From: Streptomyces sp. NBC_00353 | GTDB lineage: Bacteria > Actinomycetota > Actinomycetes > Streptomycetales > Streptomycetaceae | DNA length: 64,000 nt | Assembly: GCF_036108815.1 (NCBI RefSeq) | Contig: NZ_CP107985.1 | Span: 4,774,001 to 4,838,000, forward strand | Direction of reading: 5' to 3' | Part shown: piece by piece, positions 32,047 through 40,652 of the stretch | How positions within the stretch are numbered: the first letter of the stretch is position 1 | Layout of the letters: the number at the start of each line of letters is the position of its first letter | Notes under the pieces: generated by a model | What the model was told of the DNA's origin: nothing | Databases searched by the model: none | What the model saw: only the letters and a program-made list of their open reading frames with translations | Translations under genes and position numbers: made by a program

Positions 32047-33372
32047 TCACCCGATCCGCTCCAGGCGGCGGATCGGGCGGGCTGCCAGCAGCACCCCCAC
32101 CACCAGCGCGTTGATCACCGCTCCGGCCAGCAGCACTTCCGAAGCGCCCACCGCGTCCGCGACCGGTCCCGCCAGCGCGCGGCCCGCCGCCAGCATCAGC
32201 AGGGAGCCCGCCACGTCGTAGGCGTGCAGCCGGTTCAGGGCCTCCGGCGGGACGTGCGTCTGGACCGTCGTCGACCACATCACCAGCCAGAACGCGAACA
32301 CCGCGCCCGCCACGAACTGCCCGACCCCCAGCGCGAACACCGGCATCCCGAGACCGAGCACCACCAGGTTCACGCACACCCCGGTCAGGGCGATCGCGCC
32401 CGCCGCGAGCGGGCGGCGCGGTCTCAGCCGCAGGGCCAGCAGGCCGCCGAGCACGCTGCCCGCACCGTTCACCGCCATCATCACGCCGTACGTGCCCGAG
32501 CCGTGCGCCTCGGTGACCTCGACCGCGGTCAGCGGGAGCATCGGGCCCATCACGGTGAAGCCGTACACCGTCCAGATCGCGATCACTCCCCACAGCCAGC
32601 TGCGCGCCCTGAATTCCCGCCAGCCATCGACCAGTTCGGCGACGAATGTGCCGCGTGGCGCCTCGTCGGACGGCATCGGGGCGAGGCGCAGCAGGAAGAG
32701 GCAGGCGCCGGAGACCGCGAACGTCGACGCGTTCGCCGCGTACACCGCTCCGGCGCTCGCCAACCCGACCAGCAGCCCCGCGAAGGCAGGACCGGCCATG
32801 GTCATCAGCGCCTCGGAGACCCGGAGCACCGCATTGCCGCGCTGCACGTCGAGCGCCACCCGGGGCACCGTCGATGCGACGCCCGGCTGGAAGAGCGCGG
32901 CGCCGACGCCGGCCACCGAGCTCAGTGCGTACACCGCCCACAGCGGCGGGTTGCCGGTGGCGAAGGAGATGGCCAGCACGGACGCCCCGACCAGCCGCAG
33001 CGCGTCGGCGATGATCATCATCCGGCGTGGGGTGAACCGATCCGCCAGTACGCCGCCGAAGAGCACGAAGAGGGCCAGCGGCCCCATCCAGGCGGCCAGC
33101 GCGAAGCCCACCGAGGAGTGCGGCCGGCCGGCCCCCAGCAGACCCGCGGTGAGCGCCACGGGGATCATGCCGTCGCCGAAGAGTGCGGCGGTACGGGCGA
33201 TGAAGAAGAGCCGGAAGTTACGGTTCCAGAGCTCGCTTCCCGGTCGGTCGTCGTCCCATCGCGCAGCCAGGGGCGGCAAGGAAGCCGTGGGGCCGATGGA
33301 GGACGAAGGGGATGGGGCGCTCTCGCGGGTCGCGCCGGGAATGCACTCGTGCTCTGCTGACTTTTCCTTCAC
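32047..33372 (-). CDS. MFS exporter (multidrug-type)
   Basis: About 441 residues from a GTG at 33372 with 10-12 membrane helices. The N-terminal module (FRLFFIARTAALFGDGMIPVALTAGLL) and VLADRFTPRRMMIIADALRL resemble the MFS_3 enterobactin/macrolide exporter group. The start is constrained by the divergent regulator gene at 33429; the open frame continues into that gene and is not credible there. No strong Shine-Dalgarno is seen. It is probably controlled by the divergent GlxA-type regulator. Confidence 0.75.
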   Translation of the reverse strand: MKEKSAEHECIPGATRESAPSPSSSIGPTASLPPLAARWDDDRPGSELWNRNFRLFFIARTAALFGDGMIPVALTAGLLGAGRPHSSVGFALAAWMGPLALFVLFGGVLADRFTPRRMMIIADALRLVGASVLAISFATGNPPLWAVYALSSVAGVGAALFQPGVASTVPRVALDVQRGNAVLRVSEALMTMAGPAFAGLLVGLASAGAVYAANASTFAVSGACLFLLRLAPMPSDEAPRGTFVAELVDGWREFRARSWLWGVIAIWTVYGFTVMGPMLPLTAVEVTEAHGSGTYGVMMAVNGAGSVLGGLLALRLRPRRPLAAGAIALTGVCVNLVVLGLGMPVFALGVGQFVAGAVFAFWLVMWSTTVQTHVPPEALNRLHAYDVAGSLLMLAAGRALAGPVADAVGASEVLLAGAVINALVVGVLLAARPIRRLERIG

Positions 33373-33428
33373 GTCAGTGACATGTATCAGTTTAAGGTCT
33401 ATACCACTAGGGGTGAAGGGAGTCCGCC

Positions 33429-34418
33429 ATGCGGCATCGAGTCGTCGTCCTGGCCCTCGACGGGCTGCTCCCTTTCGAACTGGGCATCCCACAAAGGATT
33501 TTCGGCCGGGCGTACGGATCCGAGCCCGGTGACCGGGGACGGCAGCTGTACGAAGTCGTGACCTGTTCCGTCCGCCCACCTGGTCCGGTGTCCACCGACG
33601 CGGACTTCACCATCACCGTGGAACGTGGCCCCGAGGCGCTGGCCACCGCCGACACGGTCGTCATCCCCGCTTCCTACGAGCTCGGCCCCGTCTACGAAGA
33701 GGGCAGGCTGACGGACGAACTGGCCGCCGCGTTCGCGTACATCAGGCCGGGCACCCGCCTGGTCTCGATCTGCACGGGCAGTTACGTCCTCGCCGCCGCC
33801 GGACGTCTCGACGGACGCCCCGCCACCACGCACTGGTCGTCCGCCGACCACTTCCAGCAGCTGTTCCCGCAGGTCCGGGTCGACCCCGACGTCCTGTTCA
33901 TCGACGACGGGGACGTCCTCACATCCGCCGGGGTCGCCGCCGGGATCGACCTCTGCCTGCACATCGTGCGCCGCGACCACGGCACGGCCGTCGCCAATGA
34001 CGTCGCCCGCCGCACGGTCGTGCCGCCGCACCGCGACGGCGGGCAGGCCCAGTACATCCAACGCCCGGTCCCCGAGGCTCAGTTCGCGACCACGACGAGC
34101 GCGCGGGCCTGGGCGCTCGGGCGGCTCGACCGGCCGATCCTGCTGCGCGACATGGCGCAGCAGGAGTCGATGAGCGTACGGACGTTCACCCGCCGGTTCC
34201 GGGAGGAGGTCGGGATCAGTCCGGGGCAGTGGCTGACCCAGCAGCGGGTGGAGCGGGCACGGGGGCTCCTGGAGGCCACGGACCTGTCGATCGACCAGGT
34301 GGCGCGGGAAGCGGGGTTCGGGACGGCGACGTCGCTGCGCCAGCACATCCAGGCGGCGTTGGGCGTGTCACCGACGATGTACCGGCGGACGTTCCGCGCG
34401 GGGGCGGTCGGTCGGTGA
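33429..34418 (+). CDS. GlxA-family AraC regulator with DJ-1/PfpI domain
   Basis: 329 residues. The N-terminal class I glutamine amidotransferase-like domain (about 1-185) includes RLVSICTGSYVLAAAGRLDGRPATTHWSSADHF, with a nucleophile-elbow cysteine in CTGSY and His in THW. The C-terminal AraC helix-turn-helix pair (about 215-315) reads QQESMSVRTFTRRFREEVGISPGQWL and IDQVAREAGFGTATSLRQHI. Divergent from the MFS exporter with a 56-bp intergenic region, the usual geometry for local control. GGGAG precedes the ATG. Confidence 0.87.
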   Translation: MRHRVVVLALDGLLPFELGIPQRIFGRAYGSEPGDRGRQLYEVVTCSVRPPGPVSTDADFTITVERGPEALATADTVVIPASYELGPVYEEGRLTDELAAAFAYIRPGTRLVSICTGSYVLAAAGRLDGRPATTHWSSADHFQQLFPQVRVDPDVLFIDDGDVLTSAGVAAGIDLCLHIVRRDHGTAVANDVARRTVVPPHRDGGQAQYIQRPVPEAQFATTTSARAWALGRLDRPILLRDMAQQESMSVRTFTRRFREEVGISPGQWLTQQRVERARGLLEATDLSIDQVAREAGFGTATSLRQHIQAALGVSPTMYRRTFRAGAVGR

Positions 34419-34443
34419 GGGCGCGGATGCGGCGCCCGAGGAG

Positions 34444-35493
34444 CTAGAACACCAGCACGCCGCGCGCCACCCGCCCGTGGTGCGCGTCGTCCGCCGCCTT
34501 CGCGAAGTCCTCCACCGGGTACGTCTCCGTCACCAGCTCGTCGAGGAGCAGCCGGCCGTCCCGGTACAGGTCCGCGTAGAGCGCGATGTCGCGCTGCGGG
34601 CGCGAGGAGCCGTACCGGCAGCCCAGGATCGACTTGTCCAGGTACATCGACGAGACCAGGAACGACGCCTCCGCCGTCGCCGCCGGGACACCCAGCAGGA
34701 TCGCCTGGCCGTGCCGGTCCAGGAGATCGATCGCCTGCCGGATCAGTTCCGTGCGGCCCACGCACTCGAAGGCGTGGTCGGCACCGGTCGGCAGGATCTC
34801 GCGCACGCCGTCCGCCGACGGCAGGAAGTGCGTCGCGCCGAACTGCCGTGCCACCGCCTCCTTCGCCGGGTTGGCGTCCACCGCGACGATCGTCAGCGCG
34901 CCCGCGATCCGCGCACCCTGGATCACATTGAGCCCGATGCCGCCGGTGCCGATCACGACGACCGTGTCACCCCGGTCGACCTTCGCCCGGTTGAGCACGG
35001 CGCCGACTCCCGTCAGCACACCGCAGCCGATCAGGGCGGCCGACGTCAGCGGGATGTCGGCGGGGATCTTCACCGCCTGCACGGCCTTGACTAGGGTCCG
35101 TTCGGCGAAGGCCGAGTTGGAGGCGAACTGGTACAGCGGCTTGCCACCCCGCGAGAACGGCTGCCCGGGCATCCCGATCGCCTTGCGGCACATCGTCGGC
35201 CTGCCCCGGTCGCACTGGGCGCACGCGCCGCAGCTGGCCAGCGTGGACAGCGAGACATGGTCGCCGGGCGCGACATGCGTGACGCCCGCGCCGATCGCCT
35301 CCACCACGCCCGCACCCTCGTGCCCGAGCACCACCGGCAGCGGGAACGGAATGGTCCCGTCCACGACCGACAGATCGCTGTGGCACAGGCCGGCGGCCGC
35401 CACCGAGACGAGCACCTCGCCGGGTCCCGGGTCACGTATCTCCAGGTCGTCGACGACCTCGGTCTGCTTGCCGTCGAAGACGACGCCTCTCAT
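34444..35493 (-). CDS. Zinc-dependent alcohol dehydrogenase (MDR family)
   Basis: 349 residues. Catalytic zinc ligands are in GLCHSDLS (Cys 37) and GHEGAG (His 59/Glu 60). The structural zinc knuckle CGACAQCDRGRPTMC spans about 89-103. The NAD Rossmann motif is GTGGIGLN near 188-195. It oxidises an alcohol or reduces an aldehyde/ketone. Its ATG overlaps the stop of the acyl-CoA dehydrogenase by 4 bases (ATGA). It is the last gene of the SDR/dehydrogenase/alcohol dehydrogenase operon. Related actinobacterial enzymes include MSH- and NDMA-dependent types, but no specific one is claimed. Confidence 0.85.
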   Translation of the reverse strand: MRGVVFDGKQTEVVDDLEIRDPGPGEVLVSVAAAGLCHSDLSVVDGTIPFPLPVVLGHEGAGVVEAIGAGVTHVAPGDHVSLSTLASCGACAQCDRGRPTMCRKAIGMPGQPFSRGGKPLYQFASNSAFAERTLVKAVQAVKIPADIPLTSAALIGCGVLTGVGAVLNRAKVDRGDTVVVIGTGGIGLNVIQGARIAGALTIVAVDANPAKEAVARQFGATHFLPSADGVREILPTGADHAFECVGRTELIRQAIDLLDRHGQAILLGVPAATAEASFLVSSMYLDKSILGCRYGSSRPQRDIALYADLYRDGRLLLDELVTETYPVEDFAKAADDAHHGRVARGVLVF

Positions 35494-36641
35494 CTCGGCT
35501 CCCTCGGTAGGCCGAGCACCCGCTCGGCGATGATGTTCCGCTGGATCTCGTCCGAGCCGCCGTAGATGGTGTCGGACCGGGTGAACAGGAACAGGCGCTG
35601 TGCCTCGTCGAGTTCGTACGGTGTGGTGGGCGACCAGTCGTCCGGGCCCACGGCTGCGGCGGCGCCCCTGATCTCCACGGCCAGCTCGCCGAGCCGTTTG
35701 TGCCAGCCGCCCCAGAGCAGTTTGGCGACGCTCGGGGCGCCCGCGTCGCCGGAACCGCCCAGGGTGCGCAGGGCGTTCCAGCGCATGGTCTTCAGCTCGG
35801 CCCACTGCCGGACGAGCCGTTCGCGCAGTACGGCGTCGGCGACCGCACCGCCGGCGACGGCGGCCCGGACCACACGGTCCAGCTCGGCGGCGAAACCGAT
35901 CTGCTGGACCAGGGTGGAGACGCCCCGCTCCAGGGCGAGCAGCCCCATGGCGACGGTCCAGCCGTTGCCCTCGCCGCCGACCACCTCCTCGGCGAGCGCG
36001 CCGTCGAAGAAGACCTCGTTGAACTCGCTCGTCCCGGACATCTGGCGGATCGGGCGCACCTCGACACGGCCCGGCTGGTCCATCGGCACCAGCAGGAACG
36101 ACAGTCCGTGGTGGCGCTGCGAGCCCGGGGTGGTGCGGGCGAGGACGAAGCACCAGTCGGCGTCCTGAGCGAGCGAGGTCCAGATCTTCTGGCCGCTGAC
36201 GATGTACCGGCCGGTGCCGTCCGGCACGGCGCCGGTCCGCACCCCGGCGAGGTCGGAGCCGGCGCCGGGTTCGCTGTAGCCCTGGCACCAGAGCTCCTCG
36301 CCCCGGGCGACGGCGGGGAGGAACCGCTGCTTCTGCGACTCGGTCCCGTACGCGATGAGGGTGGGGGCGAGGAGGTTCTCGCCGATGTGGCCGACGCGGG
36401 CGGGGGCGGTGGTGCGCGCGTACTCCTCCGCCCAGGCGACCTGCTGGGTGAGGGTGGCGTGCCGGTTTCCGTAGCCGGCCGTCCCGGTGTCCCAGCCGAG
36501 GCCGATCCAGCCGGCGTGGCCCAGCTCCCGCTCCCAGGCGCGGCCGCCCTCGGTGGCGCAGGGCTGTGCGAGGTGGGCCTCCAGCCAGGACCGGGCCTCC
36601 TGGCGGAAGGTGTCGTCCGCCGCGTCGAACGCGAAGTCCAC
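35490..36641 (-). CDS. Acyl-CoA dehydrogenase, YGGS-type subunit
   Basis: 383 residues starting from GTG 36641, five bases after AAGGAG; a GTG at 36647 is too close to that site. FAD/substrate features include WCQGYSEPGAGSDLAGVRT (near 127-145) and IVSGQKIWTSLAQDADWCF. The C-terminal signature is TIYGGSDEIQRNIIAERVLGLPR; the catalytic Glu that precedes GTS in medium-chain enzymes is Gly here. This is usual for one subunit of the heteromeric FadE-type dehydrogenases of steroid catabolism. No FTWE-type partner is adjacent; the protein at 15297-16529 is a candidate. Confidence 0.82.
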   Translation of the reverse strand: MDFAFDAADDTFRQEARSWLEAHLAQPCATEGGRAWERELGHAGWIGLGWDTGTAGYGNRHATLTQQVAWAEEYARTTAPARVGHIGENLLAPTLIAYGTESQKQRFLPAVARGEELWCQGYSEPGAGSDLAGVRTGAVPDGTGRYIVSGQKIWTSLAQDADWCFVLARTTPGSQRHHGLSFLLVPMDQPGRVEVRPIRQMSGTSEFNEVFFDGALAEEVVGGEGNGWTVAMGLLALERGVSTLVQQIGFAAELDRVVRAAVAGGAVADAVLRERLVRQWAELKTMRWNALRTLGGSGDAGAPSVAKLLWGGWHKRLGELAVEIRGAAAAVGPDDWSPTTPYELDEAQRLFLFTRSDTIYGGSDEIQRNIIAERVLGLPREPR

Positions 36642-36723
36642 GTCCACTCCTTGGGGTCGGGCGGAAAATCCAGCCCCTCAGTCGGCCGAGGAGCGGGGTC
36701 CGGGGCGGGGCCCCGGTGGGAGG

Positions 36724-37638
36724 TCACGCGTTGGGCCTCGTCCTCGCCGCCGCCGCGGCCGCCATCGCCTCCAGCTGCGCCAGCATCGGCATCGGATCCA
36801 CCCCCACCGTCCCCGGCAGGAAGTCGGCGATCCGCTCCGGCGTCCAGGCCCCTTCCGCGTACCCCGCCCGCAGTTCCCTCGGCTGCGCCCAGACCGCGAT
36901 CTTCGGGCCGGCGATCGTGTAGACCTGGCCGGTGATCTTCTCCTCGCGGGCCCGATCGCTCAACAGGTAGACGACGAGTGCGGCCACGTCCTCCGGTTCG
37001 CCGATCTCCTTCAGTTCCATCGGGACGTTCGCGGACATCCGGGTCCGGGCCACCGGGGCGACCGCGTTCGCCGTGACGCCGTACTTGTGCAGTCCGAGCG
37101 CCGCGCTCCGGACGAGCGAGATGATCCCGCCCTTCGCGGCGCTGTAGTTGGCCTGGGCGACACTGCCCTGATGGTTGCCGCTGGTGAAGCCGACCAGTGT
37201 GCCGCCGCCCTCCTGCTTCCGCATGACCGCCGCGGCCGCCCGGAAGACGGTGAAGGTGCCCTTCAGGTGGGTGGCGACGACCGGGTCCCACTCCTCCTCG
37301 GACATGTTGAACAGCATCCGCTCGCGCAGGATCCCGGCCACGCAGACGACCCCGTCGATCCGCCCGAACCGCGCCAGCGCCGTGTCCACGATCCGCTGTC
37401 CGCCCGCCATCGTGGAGATGTCGTCGGCCACCGCGACGGCCTCGCCGCCCGCCGCCTCGATCTCCTTGACGACGGACTCGGCTATCTCGCTGCTCGGTTC
37501 GCCGCCCTCGATGGAGACGCCGTAGTCGTTGACGACGACCCGGGCCCCCTGTGCCGCCGCGGCCAGCGCGACCGCTCGTCCGATGCCACGGCCGGCACCG
37601 GTCACGGCCACCACCTTGCCTGCCAAGAAGTTCCCCAT
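36724..37638 (-). CDS. Short-chain dehydrogenase (MFE-2/17-beta-HSD4-like)
   Basis: 304 residues. The NAD motif GAGRGIGRA lies at 14-22, NDYG at about 37-40, and the catalytic YSAAK near 165-169 with Ser in GFTSGN about 13 residues before. The extended C-terminus (PKIAVWAQPRELRAGYAEGAWTPERIADFLP) resembles the hydroxyacyl-CoA dehydrogenase unit of MFE-2-type enzymes. It would oxidise a 3-hydroxyacyl-CoA to the 3-ketoacyl-CoA. First gene of a three-gene operon under operator copy 9. Confidence 0.85.
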   Translation of the reverse strand: MGNFLAGKVVAVTGAGRGIGRAVALAAAAQGARVVVNDYGVSIEGGEPSSEIAESVVKEIEAAGGEAVAVADDISTMAGGQRIVDTALARFGRIDGVVCVAGILRERMLFNMSEEEWDPVVATHLKGTFTVFRAAAAVMRKQEGGGTLVGFTSGNHQGSVAQANYSAAKGGIISLVRSAALGLHKYGVTANAVAPVARTRMSANVPMELKEIGEPEDVAALVVYLLSDRAREEKITGQVYTIAGPKIAVWAQPRELRAGYAEGAWTPERIADFLPGTVGVDPMPMLAQLEAMAAAAAARTRPNA

Positions 37639-37660
37639 GCCCGGCCCCTTCCCGCGGTTT

Positions 37661-37675
37661 CTGACGGACCGTTAG
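37661..37675. promoter_or_regulatory. Catabolic operator copy 9 (CTGACGGACCGTTAG)
   Basis: One mismatch (T for C) in the right arm. It lies in the 100-bp divergent region between the SDR operon and the cyclase-family gene. Confidence 0.7.
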
Positions 37676-37738
37676 ATTTTATGGGTAGTCGGCTCCGTCA
37701 GCACAAGACCGGCGACCCATCGATTCCAGGAGGCCCCC

Positions 37739-38665
37739 ATGCCGCTGCCGGCCGAGTTCCACGAGATCGCCGAGCGCGTGAACAACTGGGGGCGCTGGGG
37801 CGCGGACGACGAGATCGGGACGCTCAACCTGATCACCGACGCGGTGGTACGGGACGCGGCGGCGACCGTCCGCACCGGGCAGCGGATACCTCTCGCGCTC
37901 GCCCTCCAGCAGGACGGTGTGCAGAGCGGGCTGATTCCGGGGCGGGTCAATCCGCTGCATGCCATGGTCCAGATCAATCAGGAGATCTTCGGCCCCGGCA
38001 CGGTCGCCACCAGCGACGACGTCGTGACGCTCGGCCTGCAGGCCGCCACCCACTGGGACGCGCTCACGCACGCCTCGCACTCCGGGCAGATCTACAACGG
38101 CCGCCCCGCCGACACCGTCACCGCGCACGGCGGCGCACAGTTCAGCTCCATCGCCGCACCCCCGCACCTCGTCTCACGCGGCGTACTGCTGGATGTGGCG
38201 CGCGCCCGCGGCGTGGACCGGCTGCCCGGCGACCATGCCGTGACCCCGGAGGACCTGGACGCGGCGGAGGAGTTCGGCGGGATCCGGGTCCGGGCCGGTG
38301 ACATCGTCCTCGTACGGACCGGGCAGATCCAGGTCTACCTGGCGGGCGACAAGCACGCGTATGCCTATCCGTCGCCCGGTCTGTCGATCCGGACGCCCGA
38401 GTGGTTCCACGCGCGCGATGTCGCCGCGGTCGCCAATGACACACTGACCTTCGAGATCTTCCCGGCGGAGATCGAGGATCTATGGCTGGGCGTGCATGCG
38501 CTGGACCTGGTCGAGATGGGCATGCTGCAGGGCCAGAACTGGAATCTGGAAGGGCTGTCCACAGCCTGTGCGGAGGCGAAGCGCTACGGCTTTCTGCTCT
38601 CCGCGATGCCGGAACCGTTCGTCGGCGCCACCGGCACCCCGGTCGCCCCGGTGGCCGTCCTGTGA
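37739..38665 (+). CDS. Cyclase-family metal-dependent hydrolase (PF04199)
   Basis: 308 residues. The family metal-binding signature appears as HWDALTHASHSG at about 101-112 (usual form HxGTHxDxPxH, here altered). Other conserved segments are GADDEIGTLNLIT near the N-terminus and GVLLDVARARG plus VRAGDIVLVRTG. Relatives hydrolyse N-formylkynurenine, cyclic amides or ring ketones. In this regulon a hydrolytic ring or lactone opening is plausible. GGAGG lies about 9 bases before the ATG. The stop is only three bases from the convergent HATPase gene stop. Confidence 0.78.
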   Translation: MPLPAEFHEIAERVNNWGRWGADDEIGTLNLITDAVVRDAAATVRTGQRIPLALALQQDGVQSGLIPGRVNPLHAMVQINQEIFGPGTVATSDDVVTLGLQAATHWDALTHASHSGQIYNGRPADTVTAHGGAQFSSIAAPPHLVSRGVLLDVARARGVDRLPGDHAVTPEDLDAAEEFGGIRVRAGDIVLVRTGQIQVYLAGDKHAYAYPSPGLSIRTPEWFHARDVAAVANDTLTFEIFPAEIEDLWLGVHALDLVEMGMLQGQNWNLEGLSTACAEAKRYGFLLSAMPEPFVGATGTPVAPVAVL

Positions 38666-38668
38666 CCG

Positions 38669-39163
38669 CTATGCGGGATGGGTGACGACGGCGGGCGACG
38701 GCTCATGCAGGCCGGCCCCGTGTGCCCCCACCTGCATCTGGACCTGCACCACGGGCGCCCCGCGGTCCACCTCGCACCAGATCTGCTTGCCGGCGCCTTC
38801 CGGCTGCCAGCCCCAGCGGTCGGCAAGGCCGTCGACCAGCTCCAGGCCCCGGCCGCCGGTGTCCTCGCCCGCCGCGTGCCGCTGCTGCGGCGGACGGCAG
38901 CTGGTGTCGGCCACCTCGACCCGTACGGTCCCGGCCGTCCCCGCCGTTTCGGCCGCGCCGAACAGCATGCGCAGCACGGCCGGACAGCCGGTATGGACGA
39001 CCGCGTTGGTGACCAGCTCCGAGATCAGCAGGATGAGCGTCTCGGCCAGCGGCTCGTCGTCCCTTATCCCGGACCCGACCAGTCTCGACCGCGCCCACCT
39101 GCGGGCCCGCCCGACCTCTGCGGGATCCGGCCCGACCTCCAACTGAACCTGAAGCACCTGCAC
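38669..39163 (-). CDS. HATPase_c anti-sigma-type regulatory kinase
   Basis: 164 residues of the RsbW/SpoIIAB-like ATP-binding family abundant in streptomycetes. The N box is ELVTNAVVHTG (near 49-59). G-box-like residues are VADTSCRPP and GGRGLELVDGLADRWGW (near 102-118). Such proteins bind sigma factors or STAS antagonists, or act as ATPases with unknown targets. A STAS protein is encoded 6.4 kb away. GTG start. Not part of the catabolic regulon by sequence. Confidence 0.8.
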   Translation of the reverse strand: MQVLQVQLEVGPDPAEVGRARRWARSRLVGSGIRDDEPLAETLILLISELVTNAVVHTGCPAVLRMLFGAAETAGTAGTVRVEVADTSCRPPQQRHAAGEDTGGRGLELVDGLADRWGWQPEGAGKQIWCEVDRGAPVVQVQMQVGAHGAGLHEPSPAVVTHPA

Positions 39164-39691
39164 CGCTCACACCATCCGAACCGGCGGACACATCGCCTCG
39201 CGCCTCCTCAGGGTCACGGAACGTGATTCCCTTACGAGACAGCATGGTTGACGTACAGTCACCGCAACAAGCGCTTCGGGCATATTCCAGCGCGAAGGAG
39301 TACGCGTGGTGCATACTGTGCGACGCACGCTGCGGGGGGTCGAACAGAAGCACACAGAGGGCGCGGGAATCGCCCCACGGGCAGGCCCGGCGCTTCTGAC
39401 AGGAACGCGAGCAGGGCACCTCGGCCGGACCGCAGTCGCCCCACGGGCAACACCCGGATCGCCAGGTTCCACAACCACTCGCATCCAACGGAGCGTACCC
39501 GAGCCGACGGCAACTGCGGCCCGTGACGAATCACGCAAAGGACACAAGCCGGTATCGGCACTTACCGACTGCACTGCGTAACTCCGCAGCGTGAAGTTCA
39601 GGGGTCTTTCGCGTGACATACATGCACTCGGCACTCATCGTCCCGACCCCAGCCGCACGCGCACCCGGTCAGCCGTCGGTCCGCCGTGCGC
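39164..39691. other. 528-bp region between the HATPase and acyl-CoA dehydrogenase genes
   Basis: Holds the uncertain 91-codon frame, a TTGACG hexamer at 39248 without a well-spaced -10, and a small inverted repeat CGTGA-CGAA-TCACG at 39522-39535. No catabolic operator was found here. Confidence 0.5.
39306..39581 (+). CDS. Possible small basic protein, unknown
   Basis: 91 codons from a GTG placed five bases after a strong AAGGAG. The product is Arg/Thr/Pro-rich with no recognised domain. The good ribosome-binding site is the main support. Divergent from the HATPase gene. It could be a spurious frame. Confidence 0.4.
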   Translation: MVHTVRRTLRGVEQKHTEGAGIAPRAGPALLTGTRAGHLGRTAVAPRATPGSPGSTTTRIQRSVPEPTATAARDESRKGHKPVSALTDCTA

Positions 39692-40645
39692 TCAGCACAG
39701 ATCGGCCGCAAGCGCCTCCTCGGCCTCGGCCGCCGTCAGCCACTGCCCGGCCCGCAGCCACGCCCGCTTGAGGTGCAGATGTACGTCCGCCTCCCAGGTG
39801 AAGCCCATCCCGCCGTGCACCTGGAGACAGTCCCGCGCATTGCGGACGGCCGCCTCGTCGGCGAGCAGTTTCGCGCCGGCGATCTCGACCGGGTCCGCGG
39901 TCACGGCCGCCGCGTACACCGCGGCCCGGGCCAGCTCGGCACGTACCAGCATCTGGGCGCACAGGTGTTTGACCGCCTGGAAGGCGCCGATCGGTGAGCC
40001 GAACTGCTCACGCCCACGGGCGTGTTGAACAGCCATCTCGATGGTGCGGGCGGCGCTGCCGAGCTGCTCGGCGGCGGACAGCAGGGTGCCTTCGCGCCGG
40101 AACCGCGCCGCCCCGCCCCCGGGCAGGGGGTCCCCGAGCGCGGCCGGGGCCGTCACACGGTGCAGCGGCGTGAGCGGATCGAGTGACCGTACGGGGCGGG
40201 CGGCGCCCCGTACGAGCGCGCGCAGCGCAGCCCCCTCCAGCACCCGCACCTCCCCGCCCACCACGGCGATCAGTGCGTCCGCCGCCCCCAGGTGGGCGAC
40301 CGGGCGGCCCTCGTCCAGCACCGCGACCACCGTCCCGCCCTCCGCCGCCCCCTTCACCGCACCGGCGGCGAGATGGGTGGCCGCCAGCGGCCCGGGCAGC
40401 AGCACCCGCCCCGCCTCCTCGAACAGCAGGACGGCCTCGGGCAGCCCGAGCCCCACCCCGCCCTCCGCCTCCGGCAGCCGCAGCGCGAAGAACCCGGCCG
40501 CGCCCAGCTCTCCCCACACCACCCGGTCGACGTCCGTGCCCGCGTCGAGCGCCGCCCGCATCCGGTCCCTGCCGAAGCGGCCGGCGAGCAGCTCCCGTAT
40601 CCCGGCCCGCAGTGCCCGCTGGTCGTCCGAAAGCTGGAAGTCCAC
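39692..40645 (-). CDS. Acyl-CoA dehydrogenase, short FTWE-type subunit
   Basis: 317 residues, short for the family (usually 370-400); the middle beta domain is reduced. C-terminal features are REQFGSPIGAFQAVKHLCAQMLV and QVHGGMGFTWEADVHLHLKRAWL, of the FadE27/29-like class. It follows the AAGTS-type subunit gene after seven bases, so the two probably form an alpha2-beta2 heteromeric dehydrogenase as in actinobacterial cholesterol side-chain enzymes. GTG start. Confidence 0.82.
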   Translation of the reverse strand: MDFQLSDDQRALRAGIRELLAGRFGRDRMRAALDAGTDVDRVVWGELGAAGFFALRLPEAEGGVGLGLPEAVLLFEEAGRVLLPGPLAATHLAAGAVKGAAEGGTVVAVLDEGRPVAHLGAADALIAVVGGEVRVLEGAALRALVRGAARPVRSLDPLTPLHRVTAPAALGDPLPGGGAARFRREGTLLSAAEQLGSAARTIEMAVQHARGREQFGSPIGAFQAVKHLCAQMLVRAELARAAVYAAAVTADPVEIAGAKLLADEAAVRNARDCLQVHGGMGFTWEADVHLHLKRAWLRAGQWLTAAEAEEALAADLC

Positions 40646-40652
40646 AGTCCGC

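Noticed and set aside
33373..33579. N-terminal extension of the MFS exporter to 33579
   Set aside because: It would overlap the divergent GlxA-type gene by 150 bases and has atypical composition. GTG 33372 is the furthest plausible start.
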